From the NCBI RefSeq assembly GCF_900110275.1, contig NZ_FODC01000005.1:434001-498000 (forward strand): a stretch of 64,000 nt of DNA. The letters are read 5' to 3'. How positions within the stretch are numbered: position 1 is the first letter of the stretch; each line of letters starts with the position of its first letter. The notes under the pieces were generated by a model that had not been told where the DNA came from, did not search any database, and worked only from the letters and a program-made list of their open reading frames with translations. Of the stretch, positions 27,721-36,081 are shown piece after piece. A program made the translations under genes and the position numbers. The stretch is from Duganella sp. CF517 (GTDB lineage Bacteria; Pseudomonadota; Gammaproteobacteria; Burkholderiales; Burkholderiaceae_D).

Positions 27721-29517
27721 TTATCGGTTCGCCAACTCCGCCTGCGCCTCGCGCAATAGCTGGTCTTGCTGCGAAGTCAACTCACGATAGCGCACGCCAA
27801 TCTCGTCCGACGACAGGCCGGCGGCGAACAACTGACTCAATTCCTGCTTCAACGCGTCGTTCTTGACCTGGCGGATCGCGCCGCGCAGGAACGCCCGCAC
27901 TGCATCAAAATCGGACTCGGACTCCTTGACCACCTCGGCGATGATGCCGTCGTACTCGTCGCCCTGCGACTTCAAATGTTGCGCGAACGCCGCAAAACTG
28001 CCGTTCGGCCCCATCGCCTGCGCCGCGCCCACCAGCTGCGCCAGGCGCTCGGCCGGCTCGGCGCCGAAGAATTCGAACGCCTTCAGCGCCGCCGCGTCGA
28101 TATCGAGCGACAATGGCGGATGCGCCACCAGCAGCCGCACGATCTGCAATTCCAGCCCGACCGGCACCGGACGGCCGCTGCGGGCCGGCGCCTTGCGGGC
28201 CACCGCGACCGGCTTGGCCAGCTCGAACAGCACCTCGATCTCCGACGGCGTGGTCTGCGTCAGCTGCGCCAGGCCGCGCACGATCTGCAGCCGCAACGCC
28301 GTCGGCGTCATCGATTGCAGCAGCGGCTTGGCGTCGAACTGGGCGCGCGCCCTGCCCTCCGGGCTTTGCAAATCATGCTCGCCGACCACTTCCTTGATCA
28401 GGAACTGCGACAGCGGCATCGCCTCGTGTATCTCCTGTTCGAATGCTTCCTTGCCATGCGCGCGGACGTAGCTGTCCGGATCGTGCTCGGTCGGCAGGAA
28501 CAGGAACTTGATGGTCTTGTTGTCCGTCACGTGCGGCAGACAGGCTTCCAGCGCGCGCCGTGCGGCGCGGCGGCCGGCCTTGTCGCCGTCGAAACTGAAA
28601 ATCACCATGTCGGTCTGACGCAACAATTTCTGTACATGATGGGTGGTGCAGGCCGTGCCCAGCGTCGCCACCGCTTGCGGGAATCCCATCTGCGCCAGCG
28701 CCACCACATCCATATAGCCTTCCGTCACCAGCACGTAACCGGCGTCGCGGATCGCCTGGCGCGCTTCGAACAAGCCGTACAGCTCGAATCCCTTTGAAAA
28801 TAAAGGCGTTTCGGGAGAATTCAAGTACTTTGGTTCGCCGTGGTCCAGGACCCGGCCGCCGAAGGCGATGACCTGACCCTTGGTGTTCTTAATCGGAAAC
28901 ATGATCCGCTCGCGGAAGCGGTCGTAGCGTTTGCGGTTGCCGCCATCCTCGTCGACCTTGTCGATCACCAGGCCGGCCTCGGCCAGCGCCACCGCCTCGT
29001 AGTCGGGGAAGATGCTTTTCAGGCCGTCCCAGCCGGCCGGCGCGTAGCCCAGGCCGAAGCGGGCGGCGATTTCGCCGGTCAGCCCGCGATTTTTCAGGTA
29101 GGCGATGGCGTCGGTGGCGCCGCGCAGCTGGGCGCGGTAAAAGTCGCAGGCCTGCGTCATCGCGTCCGACAGCGCCAGGCTTTGCGCCTGCATCTGCGCG
29201 CGTTGCGCCGGCGGAATCTTGTCATCCTGCTCGGGGACCACCATGCCGACGTTCTGCGCCAGGTCCTTGACGGCGTCGACGAAGCCCATGCCCGAGTATT
29301 CGATCAGGAAGCCGATCGAGGTGCCGTGGGCGCCGCAGCCGAAGCAATGGTAAAACTGTTTGGTCGGGCTGACCGTGAAGCTGGGCGACTTTTCACTGTG
29401 GAACGGGCACAGGCCCATGAAGTTCGCGCCGCCTTTTTTCAGCTGCACGTAGCGTCCGACGACGTCGACGATATCGACGCGGTTGAGCAAATCGGAGATG
29501 AATGATTGTGGGATCAC
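27721..29517 (-). CDS. dnaG: DNA primase DnaG
   Basis: A 598-residue primase. It has the CHC2 zinc domain at the N-terminus (CPFHSEKSPSFTVSPTKQFYHCFGCG, zinc ligands C, H, C, C), the TOPRIM core (VLVTEGYMDVVAL and SFDGDKAGRRAARRA near 265-320) and a C-terminal DnaB-binding domain (about 450-598). It makes RNA primers at the replication fork. The start is a GTG at 29517 (MIPQSFI), the family's usual first residues. It lies between yqeY and rpoD on the same strand. Confidence 0.96.
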   Translation of the reverse strand: MIPQSFISDLLNRVDIVDVVGRYVQLKKGGANFMGLCPFHSEKSPSFTVSPTKQFYHCFGCGAHGTSIGFLIEYSGMGFVDAVKDLAQNVGMVVPEQDDKIPPAQRAQMQAQSLALSDAMTQACDFYRAQLRGATDAIAYLKNRGLTGEIAARFGLGYAPAGWDGLKSIFPDYEAVALAEAGLVIDKVDEDGGNRKRYDRFRERIMFPIKNTKGQVIAFGGRVLDHGEPKYLNSPETPLFSKGFELYGLFEARQAIRDAGYVLVTEGYMDVVALAQMGFPQAVATLGTACTTHHVQKLLRQTDMVIFSFDGDKAGRRAARRALEACLPHVTDNKTIKFLFLPTEHDPDSYVRAHGKEAFEQEIHEAMPLSQFLIKEVVGEHDLQSPEGRARAQFDAKPLLQSMTPTALRLQIVRGLAQLTQTTPSEIEVLFELAKPVAVARKAPARSGRPVPVGLELQIVRLLVAHPPLSLDIDAAALKAFEFFGAEPAERLAQLVGAAQAMGPNGSFAAFAQHLKSQGDEYDGIIAEVVKESESDFDAVRAFLRGAIRQVKNDALKQELSQLFAAGLSSDEIGVRYRELTSQQDQLLREAQAELANR

Positions 29518-29650
29518 AGGGCTGAACGGTCTTGGTAATTTTTCAGACTATACCGCCGCGCCGATCCGGTTTTGATGCGAATCAAGGCACGGCGGAGGTA
29601 AAAACAGCGCTGGCAGCGCGCCAACATGCCGCCAACCGGCGGCATGCTGA

Positions 29651-30100
29651 TTATGCCGGGGACAATGCCTTCTTGACCAGAGCCGACACGACGGTCATGT
29701 CGGCGCGGCCGGCCAGCTTCGGCTTGACGATGGCCATGACCTTGCCCATGTCCTGCGGACCGGCGGCGCCCGAGGCGGCCACGGCGGCCGTCACTTCGGC
29801 GGCGATTTCCTCGTCCGACAGGCCGGCCGGCATGTAGGTGCTCAGAATGGCCAGCTCGGCTTTTTCGATGTCGGCCAGGTCCTGGCGGTTGCCGGCTTCG
29901 AACTGGGTGATCGAATCCTTGCGCTGCTTGATCATTTTTTCCACGATGGCGACGGTCTGGTCGTCGTTGACCTCGATACGCTCGTCGACTTCCTTGCGCT
30001 TGATCTCGGCCAGGATCAGGCGGATGGTGGCCAGGCGCGACGCTTCCTTGGCGCGCATCGCGTTTTTCATGTCTTCGGTGATTTGTTCTCTCAGGCCCAT
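29651..30100 (-). CDS. yqeY: GatB/YqeY-domain protein
   Basis: A 149-residue YqeY family protein (DMKNAMRAKEASRLATIRLI near residue 10 and a C-terminal MGKVMAIVKPKLAGRADM segment). It resembles the tail domain of GatB of the tRNA amidotransferase and is thought to bind tRNA, but its cellular role is not settled. It sits between rpsU and dnaG, an arrangement frequent in beta- and gammaproteobacteria. A good AAGGGAAAT ribosome site precedes the ATG. Confidence 0.9.
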   Translation of the reverse strand: MGLREQITEDMKNAMRAKEASRLATIRLILAEIKRKEVDERIEVNDDQTVAIVEKMIKQRKDSITQFEAGNRQDLADIEKAELAILSTYMPAGLSDEEIAAEVTAAVAASGAAGPQDMGKVMAIVKPKLAGRADMTVVSALVKKALSPA

Positions 30101-30136
30101 GTGGATTTCCCTTGGTAAATGATGGTGTATAAATGC

Positions 30137-30166
30137 GAAAACCCGCCGCGGCGAACCGGAGCGGGT
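30137..30166 (-). terminator. Attenuator-type terminator between rpsU and yqeY
   Basis: On the minus strand ACCCGC pairs with GCGGGT across a GC-rich loop, then TTTTCGC. In the E. coli macromolecular synthesis operon a partial terminator after rpsU lowers primase expression relative to S21; position and form fit that role here. Confidence 0.55.
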
Positions 30167-30239
30167 ATTCTCTAGATGCAGCTGAACTCAACCCTCAGCG
30201 CAAGCGCCATACTACCGGGCTGGGTCTGCGTAAGCAGTC

Positions 30240-30452
30240 TTAGAAGAGTTTTTTCGGCAGTTGCTGGCTGCGGATGCGCTTGTAGTGACGCTTCACTGCG
30301 GCTGCCAGCTTGCGCTTACGCTCAGCCGTTGGCTTTTCGTAGAACTCGCGTGCGCGCAGTTCGGTCAGCAGACCGGTTTTTTCGATGGTGCGTTTGAAGC
30401 GACGCATTGCGACTTCGAACGGCTCGTTTTCTTTAAGGCGAATAGTGGTCAT
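30240..30452 (-). CDS. rpsU: 30S ribosomal protein S21
   Basis: A 70-residue S21 (MTTIRLKENEPFEVAMRRFKRTIEKTGLL, in part), very basic, of normal length. It binds the 30S platform near the anti-Shine-Dalgarno. I use the ATG at 30452; a start four codons upstream is in frame but not conserved. First gene of the rpsU-yqeY-dnaG-rpoD group. The 205 bases upstream (30453-30657) hold a TATAGT -10-like element near 30490 and no gene. Confidence 0.95.
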   Translation of the reverse strand: MTTIRLKENEPFEVAMRRFKRTIEKTGLLTELRAREFYEKPTAERKRKLAAAVKRHYKRIRSQQLPKKLF

Positions 30453-30657
30453 GTAAAAATTCAAACCGTTTGAGGTTATAGGGAGAAAGAGACTATAGCA
30501 GCTTTTGCAGCAAAATGGAACCCCACAGGCCGCGTGGACGGCCCGTCGTGTGGTTTTCCCTGCAAAAACAATGCGGCATCAGTGACACAACCTGAGGCAA
30601 TCTTTCTATAACATCAACGATTGCACAAGCGCCGCTACAGCAGGAACAACGAGTATA

Positions 30658-31866
30658 TCAGACGGACTGCCCCGCCGCCACACCCGATGCCCACGCCCAC
30701 TGGAAATTGTAGCCGCCCAGCCAGCCGGTGACGTCCACCGCCTCGCCGATGAAGTACAGGCCCGGCACCTTGGTGGCCATCATCGTCTGCTGCGACAACT
30801 CCCGGGTATCGACGCCGCCGCGCGTGACTTCGGCCTTTTTGTAGCCTTCCGAACCGTTCGGCGTCAAAGTCCACTGGTTGATGGCGGCGCCGAGCTTGCG
30901 CAATTGCGCGTCCGGCATGTCGGCCAAGCGGGCGTCCAGCGCGAAACCGTGCGCCAGCAGCAAGCCTTCGGCCAGGCGCGCCGGCAGCCATTGCGACAGC
31001 ACATTGCCCAGCTGCTTCTTGATCGTGCCCTTTCCTTCGATCAGCGTGGCGGCCAGGTCCAGCTCCGGAATCAGGTTGATGACGATGGGCGTGCCCGGCG
31101 TCCAGTAACTGGAAATTTGCAGGATCGCCGGGCCGGACAGGCCACGGTGCGTGAACAGCAAGTCTTCGCGGAAGCGTCCGCCGGTCGGGTTGCGGCCCTT
31201 GAAGGAACCGGTCTCGACGTCGACTTCCAGCGCGATGCCGGCCATTTCCACGAACGGCGCCCACGCCTGCGGGTCGAACGTCAGCGGCACCAGCGCCGGG
31301 CGCGGCTCGACCATGCGCAGCTCGAACTGCCCGGCGATGCGGTAGCCGAAGTCGGTCGCGCCGATTTTCGGGATCGACAGGCCGCCGGTGGCGATCACCA
31401 CGCTATCGGCTTCGATCGTGCCGCTATCGGTCTGCAGCACAAAGCCGCCCTCGCCGGCGCGCTCGACGCTGTCGACCTTGCACGGCATCCACCAGTGGAC
31501 GTCGCCGGCGGCGCACTCGTCCTTGAGCATCTCGATGATCTGTTCGGCCGAGTCGTCGCAGAACAGCTGGCCGCGATGCTTCTCGTGGTAGCCGATGCGG
31601 TGCTTCTTGACCAGCGCGACGAAGTCGGCGGCGGTGTAGCGTGACAACGCGCTCTTGCAGAAATGCGGATTGTCGGACAGGAAGTTGGCCGGGCCGGCGT
31701 TGATGTTGGTGAAGTTGCAGCGCCCGCCGCCGGAGATGCGGATTTTCTCGGCCAGCTTGGTGGCATGGTCGACCAGCACCACGCGCTTGCCGCGCTGGGC
31801 CGCCGTCGCCGCGCACATCATGCCGGCCGCGCCGGCGCCGATTACTGCCACATCAAACTTTGCCAT
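30658..31866 (-). CDS. HI0933/YhiN-family FAD-dependent oxidoreductase
   Basis: A 402-residue flavoprotein. It has an N-terminal dinucleotide fold (VAVIGAGAAGMMCAATAAQRGKR in part), the family's ISGGGRCNFTN motif near 45, VVIATGGLSIPKIGATDFGY near 160 and the C-terminal YFIGEAVDVTGWLGGYNFQWAWASG segment. This is the HI0933/BaiN family of NAD(P)/FAD proteins, mostly of unknown substrate. It lies alone on the minus strand, 80 bases downstream of the YbiB-type gene. Confidence 0.88.
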   Translation of the reverse strand: MAKFDVAVIGAGAAGMMCAATAAQRGKRVVLVDHATKLAEKIRISGGGRCNFTNINAGPANFLSDNPHFCKSALSRYTAADFVALVKKHRIGYHEKHRGQLFCDDSAEQIIEMLKDECAAGDVHWWMPCKVDSVERAGEGGFVLQTDSGTIEADSVVIATGGLSIPKIGATDFGYRIAGQFELRMVEPRPALVPLTFDPQAWAPFVEMAGIALEVDVETGSFKGRNPTGGRFREDLLFTHRGLSGPAILQISSYWTPGTPIVINLIPELDLAATLIEGKGTIKKQLGNVLSQWLPARLAEGLLLAHGFALDARLADMPDAQLRKLGAAINQWTLTPNGSEGYKKAEVTRGGVDTRELSQQTMMATKVPGLYFIGEAVDVTGWLGGYNFQWAWASGVAAGQSV

Positions 31867-31946
31867 TTTGGATTCCCATCAGATAAGGGGCGGTATTGTA
31901 CGCGAGTCGCGCCGGCCGCCCCTACCCGGGCCCTTGTTGCGCCGGC

Positions 31947-32936
31947 TTACTCGATCGGCTCGCTGACCCGCTGGCGCGACTGCAAGGTGCGCGACACCAG
32001 CAGGCACTGGGCCACCTGCTCGGCGATCGACGGTGGCACCGGCACGTCGCCGCGCAGCACCGACGCGATCCACTCGGCGGTGGCCGCCGCGCTTTTGTCT
32101 TCGGGCAGCACCGGCAGCTCGCCGACCTGGGTTTGCTTGGGCACCAGGGTCGTGCGCAGGCCGCCGTGGAACCAGTCGATCTGCTGCGCCTTGTTGGCGT
32201 TGGCCACCGTTTCGCCCTCGGTGCCGCGCATCAGGAAGGCGTCGCCGCGCTCGTGCAGCGCCGACGTGGTGAAATACTCGCCAAGCATTTCCAGGTATTC
32301 CGGATGGGTGTACGACACCAGCCGCAGCGCCGGTCCGGCGAACGGCTGCATGATCTTGACCAGGGTGTGGGTCGAATTGCGCACGCCCAGCCGGCGCCGC
32401 AACGACAGCATGTACGCCAGCTTCGGCGCCAGCGCGTCGATGGTGATGAAGGCGACGTGGCCCTTGGCCATCTCCTCCTCGGCCTCGGCGCGGTGCCGCA
32501 CGGCCGTCACGCCCAGCGCCTCGAACACCTCGGCGCTGGCGACGCGGCCCAGGTCGTGCGCCACGCCGTGCACCAGCACCGGCACGCCTTCGCGCGCCAA
32601 CAACATGGCCAGCAGCGGCGTCAGGTTGGCCATCTTGCGGGCGCCGTTGTAGCTTGGAATACACACCGGCGCGAACTGCCCCGGCGGCGCCGTCAGCGGT
32701 TCGAACGCGCCCTCGGCCGCGTCGAGGAAGCCGGCGATCTCCTCCACCGATTCGCCCTTGATGCGCATCGACAGCAAAATGCCGCCCAGCTCGAGGTCGG
32801 ACACGCGTCCGTCGAGCATGGCTTGATAGAGGTCGTGGGCGTCGTCGCGCGTCATGCTGCGGGCGCCGTTTTTGCCACGGCCGATCTCCTTGATGAGTCG
32901 GGCGGCGAGGAAGGGTTCGGTGTTCGATATCGTCAT
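31947..32936 (-). CDS. ybiB: YbiB (TrpD2)-family DNA-binding protein
   Basis: A 329-residue protein with the glycosyltransferase family 3 fold: an N-terminal helical part (LYQAMLDGRVSDLELGGILLSMRIKGE in part), then a phosphoribosyltransferase-like core. The phosphoribosyl and anthranilate sites of TrpD are changed (SYNGARKMANLTPLLAM). That marks the YbiB/TrpD2 group, which in E. coli binds DNA and is LexA-regulated rather than making tryptophan. Full length; ends RVSEPIE. No trp genes are nearby. Confidence 0.85.
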   Translation of the reverse strand: MTISNTEPFLAARLIKEIGRGKNGARSMTRDDAHDLYQAMLDGRVSDLELGGILLSMRIKGESVEEIAGFLDAAEGAFEPLTAPPGQFAPVCIPSYNGARKMANLTPLLAMLLAREGVPVLVHGVAHDLGRVASAEVFEALGVTAVRHRAEAEEEMAKGHVAFITIDALAPKLAYMLSLRRRLGVRNSTHTLVKIMQPFAGPALRLVSYTHPEYLEMLGEYFTTSALHERGDAFLMRGTEGETVANANKAQQIDWFHGGLRTTLVPKQTQVGELPVLPEDKSAAATAEWIASVLRGDVPVPPSIAEQVAQCLLVSRTLQSRQRVSEPIE

Positions 32937-33048
32937 GACACCAAGCTTATACGATTTTGCCGAAATGTGAAAAAACCTTACTGGCGGAACCGGTATTAGC
33001 TAATTCGGCTACACTATGTGTTCCCTCGAAAAGAAATATAGTCCAATC

Positions 33049-34107
33049 ATGATTTCCCCAGACATCGAAAATATCAACGTCACCTCGTTCGCGCCGATGC
33101 CGTCGCCGGAAGCCCTGCACGGCAAGCTGCCGCTGACCGACAGCGCGTCCGAGACCGTCATGAAGGGCCGCGAAGCCCTGCGCAACATCATCGACCGCAA
33201 GGACAAGCGCCTGTTCGTCGTCGTCGGCCCGTGCTCGATCCACGACCCGGTCGCCGGGCTGGACTACGCCCGCCGCCTGAAGGCGCTGCAGGCCGAAGTG
33301 GCCGACACCATGCTGCTGGTGATGCGCGTGTATTTCGAAAAGCCGCGTACCACCACCGGCTGGAAGGGCTATATCAACGATCCGGACATGGACGATTCGT
33401 TCCGCGTCAACGTCGGCATGGAAAAGGCGCGCCAGTTCCTGCTGGACGTGTGCGAGCTGGGCCTGCCGACGGCGACCGAGGCGCTCGACCCGATCTCGCC
33501 GCAATACCTGGGCGACCTGATCGCCTGGACCGCGATAGGCGCGCGCACCACCGAATCGCAGACCCACCGCGAAATGTCGTCGGGCCTGTCGACGCCGGTC
33601 GGCTTCAAGAACGGCACCGACGGCGACATCAGCATCGCCATCAACGCCATCCTGTCGTCGGCGCATCCGCACGCGTTCCTGGGTATCAACGCGCAAGGCA
33701 ATGTGTCGATCGTGCGCACCCGCGGCAACGCCTACGGCCACGTGGTGTTGCGCGGCGGCGACGGCCGCCCGAACTACGATTCGGTGTCGATCGCGATCGC
33801 CGAGCAGGCGCTAGCCAAGGCCAAGCTGCCGGCCAATCTGGTGGTCGATTGCTCGCACGCCAACAGCTACAAAAAGCCGGAACTGCAACCGCTGGTGATG
33901 GGCGATGTCATCCATCAAGTGGTGCAGGGCAACCAGTCGCTGGTGGGCGTGATGATCGAATCGAACATCGTCGGCGGCAACCAGAAGATCCCGGCCGATC
34001 TGAGCCAGCTGAAGTACGGCTGCTCGGTGACCGACGGCTGCATCGATTGGGAAACCACCGAAACCATGCTGCGCGACGCCCATCAGCAGTTGCTCAAGCG
34101 CCCGTAA
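33049..34107 (+). CDS. aroG: 3-deoxy-7-phosphoheptulonate synthase (DAHP synthase, class I)
   Basis: A 352-residue DAHP synthase of the AroF/G/H type. It carries VVGPCSIHDP near residue 57, RVYFEKPRTTTGWKG near 90, GARTTESQTHRE near 165 and DCSHANSYKKP near 270 (metal and PEP residues). It condenses phosphoenolpyruvate and erythrose-4-phosphate at the entry to the shikimate pathway. I take the ATG at 33049; one eleven codons upstream is possible but has no ribosome site. The aromatic amino acid that inhibits it cannot be told with certainty. Confidence 0.93.
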   Translation: MISPDIENINVTSFAPMPSPEALHGKLPLTDSASETVMKGREALRNIIDRKDKRLFVVVGPCSIHDPVAGLDYARRLKALQAEVADTMLLVMRVYFEKPRTTTGWKGYINDPDMDDSFRVNVGMEKARQFLLDVCELGLPTATEALDPISPQYLGDLIAWTAIGARTTESQTHREMSSGLSTPVGFKNGTDGDISIAINAILSSAHPHAFLGINAQGNVSIVRTRGNAYGHVVLRGGDGRPNYDSVSIAIAEQALAKAKLPANLVVDCSHANSYKKPELQPLVMGDVIHQVVQGNQSLVGVMIESNIVGGNQKIPADLSQLKYGCSVTDGCIDWETTETMLRDAHQQLLKRP

Positions 34108-34122
34108 GGTAGTGAACGGCCG

Positions 34123-34437
34123 TCAGCCGAAGGCCATCACCCTGGTGGCCACGCCGAACGCGCCGGCCAGCGCCGCCTCGGCCTTGCTGGCCGGGGCGCT
34201 CAACTCGCGCAGGTCCAGGTAGACCTTGCAATCCTCGACCTTGACGGAATAGCGCCGCGCGACGCTCTCGCGCGGCTCGACGTCCACCGTCTCGAGCACG
34301 GCGAATACGCTTTCCTCGTCGGTGCGGAACAGCGCCACGCCCGGCAACTCTTGCCAAGCCAGTCCACGCGGCACAAGGCGCGCGCCGCTCAGCGGCACAT
34401 CCTTCACTTTGCAAATCAGCTTCCATTGTTCCGACAT
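34123..34437 (-). CDS. Shortened orphan NirD-like (Rieske-fold) protein
   Basis: A 104-residue protein whose ends match the small subunit of assimilatory nitrite reductase. The N-terminal MSEQWKLICKVKDVP and VALFRTDEESVFAVLE fit the start of NirD, and ARRYSVKVEDCKVYLDLREL fits its end. Compared with NirD, about 35-40 central residues, where Rieske proteins hold the cluster loops, are missing. The two halves join in frame at about residues 48-62 without a stop. No nirB lies nearby. It may be a decayed gene or a repurposed scaffold. The C-terminal 30 residues are Ala-rich and unlike NirD. Confidence 0.6.
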   Translation of the reverse strand: MSEQWKLICKVKDVPLSGARLVPRGLAWQELPGVALFRTDEESVFAVLETVDVEPRESVARRYSVKVEDCKVYLDLRELSAPASKAEAALAGAFGVATRVMAFG

Positions 34438-34648
34438 AGCGCCCTCCGGCTGTCAACTTACAGATCCTTCTCTAAGCAAAACTGGTGCCACAGGGCAAAT
34501 ACGTTAAATCCGGGTCAAACCCTGTCCCTTTGGCAAAATTGCGCACCCGGCCGGTGCGCGGCCGGCATCGGCTGGTGCAGCGATGCAAGGTCAACGGGCG
34601 CGCTTTCCATTACAATGGCGGATTACCCTTTCACCTTGCAGCCCTTTC

Positions 34649-35689
34649 ATGATCGTTCTCGGCGTCGAATCCTCCTGTGACGAAACCGGCCTTGCGCTGT
34701 ACGACACGCAGCACGGCCTGCTGTCCCACGCCCTGTATTCGCAGGTGGCGATGCACGAGGAATACGGCGGCGTGGTGCCCGAACTGGCGTCGCGCGACCA
34801 CATCCGCCGCGCCATTCCGCTGCTGACGCAGACCCTGGAAGGCGCCGGCAAGTCGCTGGCCGACATCGACGCCATCGCCTACACGCAGGGCCCCGGCCTG
34901 GCCGGCGCGCTGCTGGTCGGTTCGTCGGTCGCGTGCAGCCTCGGACTGGCGCTGGACAAGCCGGTGCTGGGCGTGCACCACCTGGAGGGGCATTTGCTGT
35001 CGCCGCTGCTGGCGTCGCAGCCGCCGGAGTTTCCATTCATCGCGCTGCTGGTGTCGGGCGGCCATACGCAGCTGATGCGTGTGGACGGCGTCGGCCAGTA
35101 CACTCTGCTGGGCGAAACCCTGGACGACGCCGCCGGCGAGGCGTTCGACAAATCGGCCAAGCTGCTGGGGTTGGGCTATCCGGGCGGACCGGCGATCTCG
35201 CGCCTGGCCGAGTTCGGCGATCCGGCGGCCTACAAGCTGCCGCGCCCGATGCTGCACACCAAGGATTTCAATTTCAGCTTCTCCGGCCTGAAGACGGCGG
35301 TGCTGACGGTCGTGAAGAACCACGACGAGAAAATCATCGCCAATATCTGCGAGCAGGACAAGGCCAACATCGCGCGCGGTTTCGTCGACGCGATCGTCGA
35401 GGTGCTGACGGCCAAATGCGTGTCGGCGCTCAAGCACACGGGGTTGAAGCGGTTGGTGATTGCTGGCGGGGTTGGGGCCAACTCCCAGCTGCGGGCCTCG
35501 CTGAACGAAGCCGCCGCCAAGAAGAAGTTCAAGGTGTACTACCCCGAACTGGAGTTTTGCACCGATAACGGCGCGATGATCGCCTTCGCGGGCGCGATGC
35601 GGTTGATGATCAACCCGGACGCCGCCAAACGCGATTATTCGTTCAACGTACGGCCGCGCTGGCCGCTGGACGAAATCAAGGTGGTGTAA
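34649..35689 (+). CDS. tsaD: tRNA N6-threonylcarbamoyladenosine synthase subunit TsaD
   Basis: A 346-residue Kae1/TsaD protein. It starts MIVLGVESSCDET, with metal-binding HxxxH at 111-115 (HHLEGH), VSGGHTQL near 134 and GGVGAN near 275. With TsaB and TsaE it transfers the threonylcarbamoyl group to A37 of ANN-decoding tRNAs. The start is the family's conserved Met; the frame is open 22 codons upstream but this is not conserved. TsaE is also in this window at 60275, far away. Adjacent to a small membrane-protein gene that converges on it. Confidence 0.96.
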   Translation: MIVLGVESSCDETGLALYDTQHGLLSHALYSQVAMHEEYGGVVPELASRDHIRRAIPLLTQTLEGAGKSLADIDAIAYTQGPGLAGALLVGSSVACSLGLALDKPVLGVHHLEGHLLSPLLASQPPEFPFIALLVSGGHTQLMRVDGVGQYTLLGETLDDAAGEAFDKSAKLLGLGYPGGPAISRLAEFGDPAAYKLPRPMLHTKDFNFSFSGLKTAVLTVVKNHDEKIIANICEQDKANIARGFVDAIVEVLTAKCVSALKHTGLKRLVIAGGVGANSQLRASLNEAAAKKKFKVYYPELEFCTDNGAMIAFAGAMRLMINPDAAKRDYSFNVRPRWPLDEIKVV

Positions 35690-35692
35690 GCC

Positions 35693-35875
35693 TTAGCCTT
35701 GGGCGAAGGCCATCGAGGCCAACACGGCCAATCCGACCAGCGGAATCAGGTATTTCGCCTTGGCTTTACCCAGCGACACGCCACGGGCGGCGATGCGCTC
35801 GCTGCGCGAACGGTGTTCGTCGGCTGCCGATTCGTGGAACAGATTCGATTTTGCTTTGTCTTCAGTTGCGTTCAT
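35693..35875 (-). CDS. Small tail-anchored membrane protein, unknown function
   Basis: A 60-residue protein: a charged N-terminal half (ATEDKAKSNLFHESAADEHRSRSE in part) and a single C-terminal hydrophobic helix (YLIPLVGLAVLASMAFA). The start is well supported by AAGGAGG six bases upstream. I do not recognise the family. A perfect 15-base palindrome lies about 70 bases upstream and may be its operator. Confidence 0.6.
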   Translation of the reverse strand: MNATEDKAKSNLFHESAADEHRSRSERIAARGVSLGKAKAKYLIPLVGLAVLASMAFAQG

Positions 35876-35943
35876 AACGTCCTCCTTAAGATTCGATCTT
35901 CTTCCTTTCTCAATAGCAATGCAATTGTCGTGCCAAGAAGATT

Positions 35944-35958
35944 GGACAAAGTTTGTCC
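35944..35958. promoter_or_regulatory. Candidate operator GGACAAA-G-TTTGTCC
   Basis: A perfect 7-bp inverted repeat with a one-base centre lies 69-83 bases upstream of the small membrane-protein gene, in the otherwise featureless gap 35876-36081. Size and symmetry fit a dimeric repressor. I do not know the factor. Confidence 0.4.
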
Positions 35959-36081
35959 TAATCGATCTATTCTAGGGATTTTTGTCTCAAACACACCACA
36001 CGATACGGCTGGGCAAGCACTAAAACCGTGCGCAAGCACCAATCATGTGAACCGGACAGCGATATCGTGGAGCCGGCGCGC

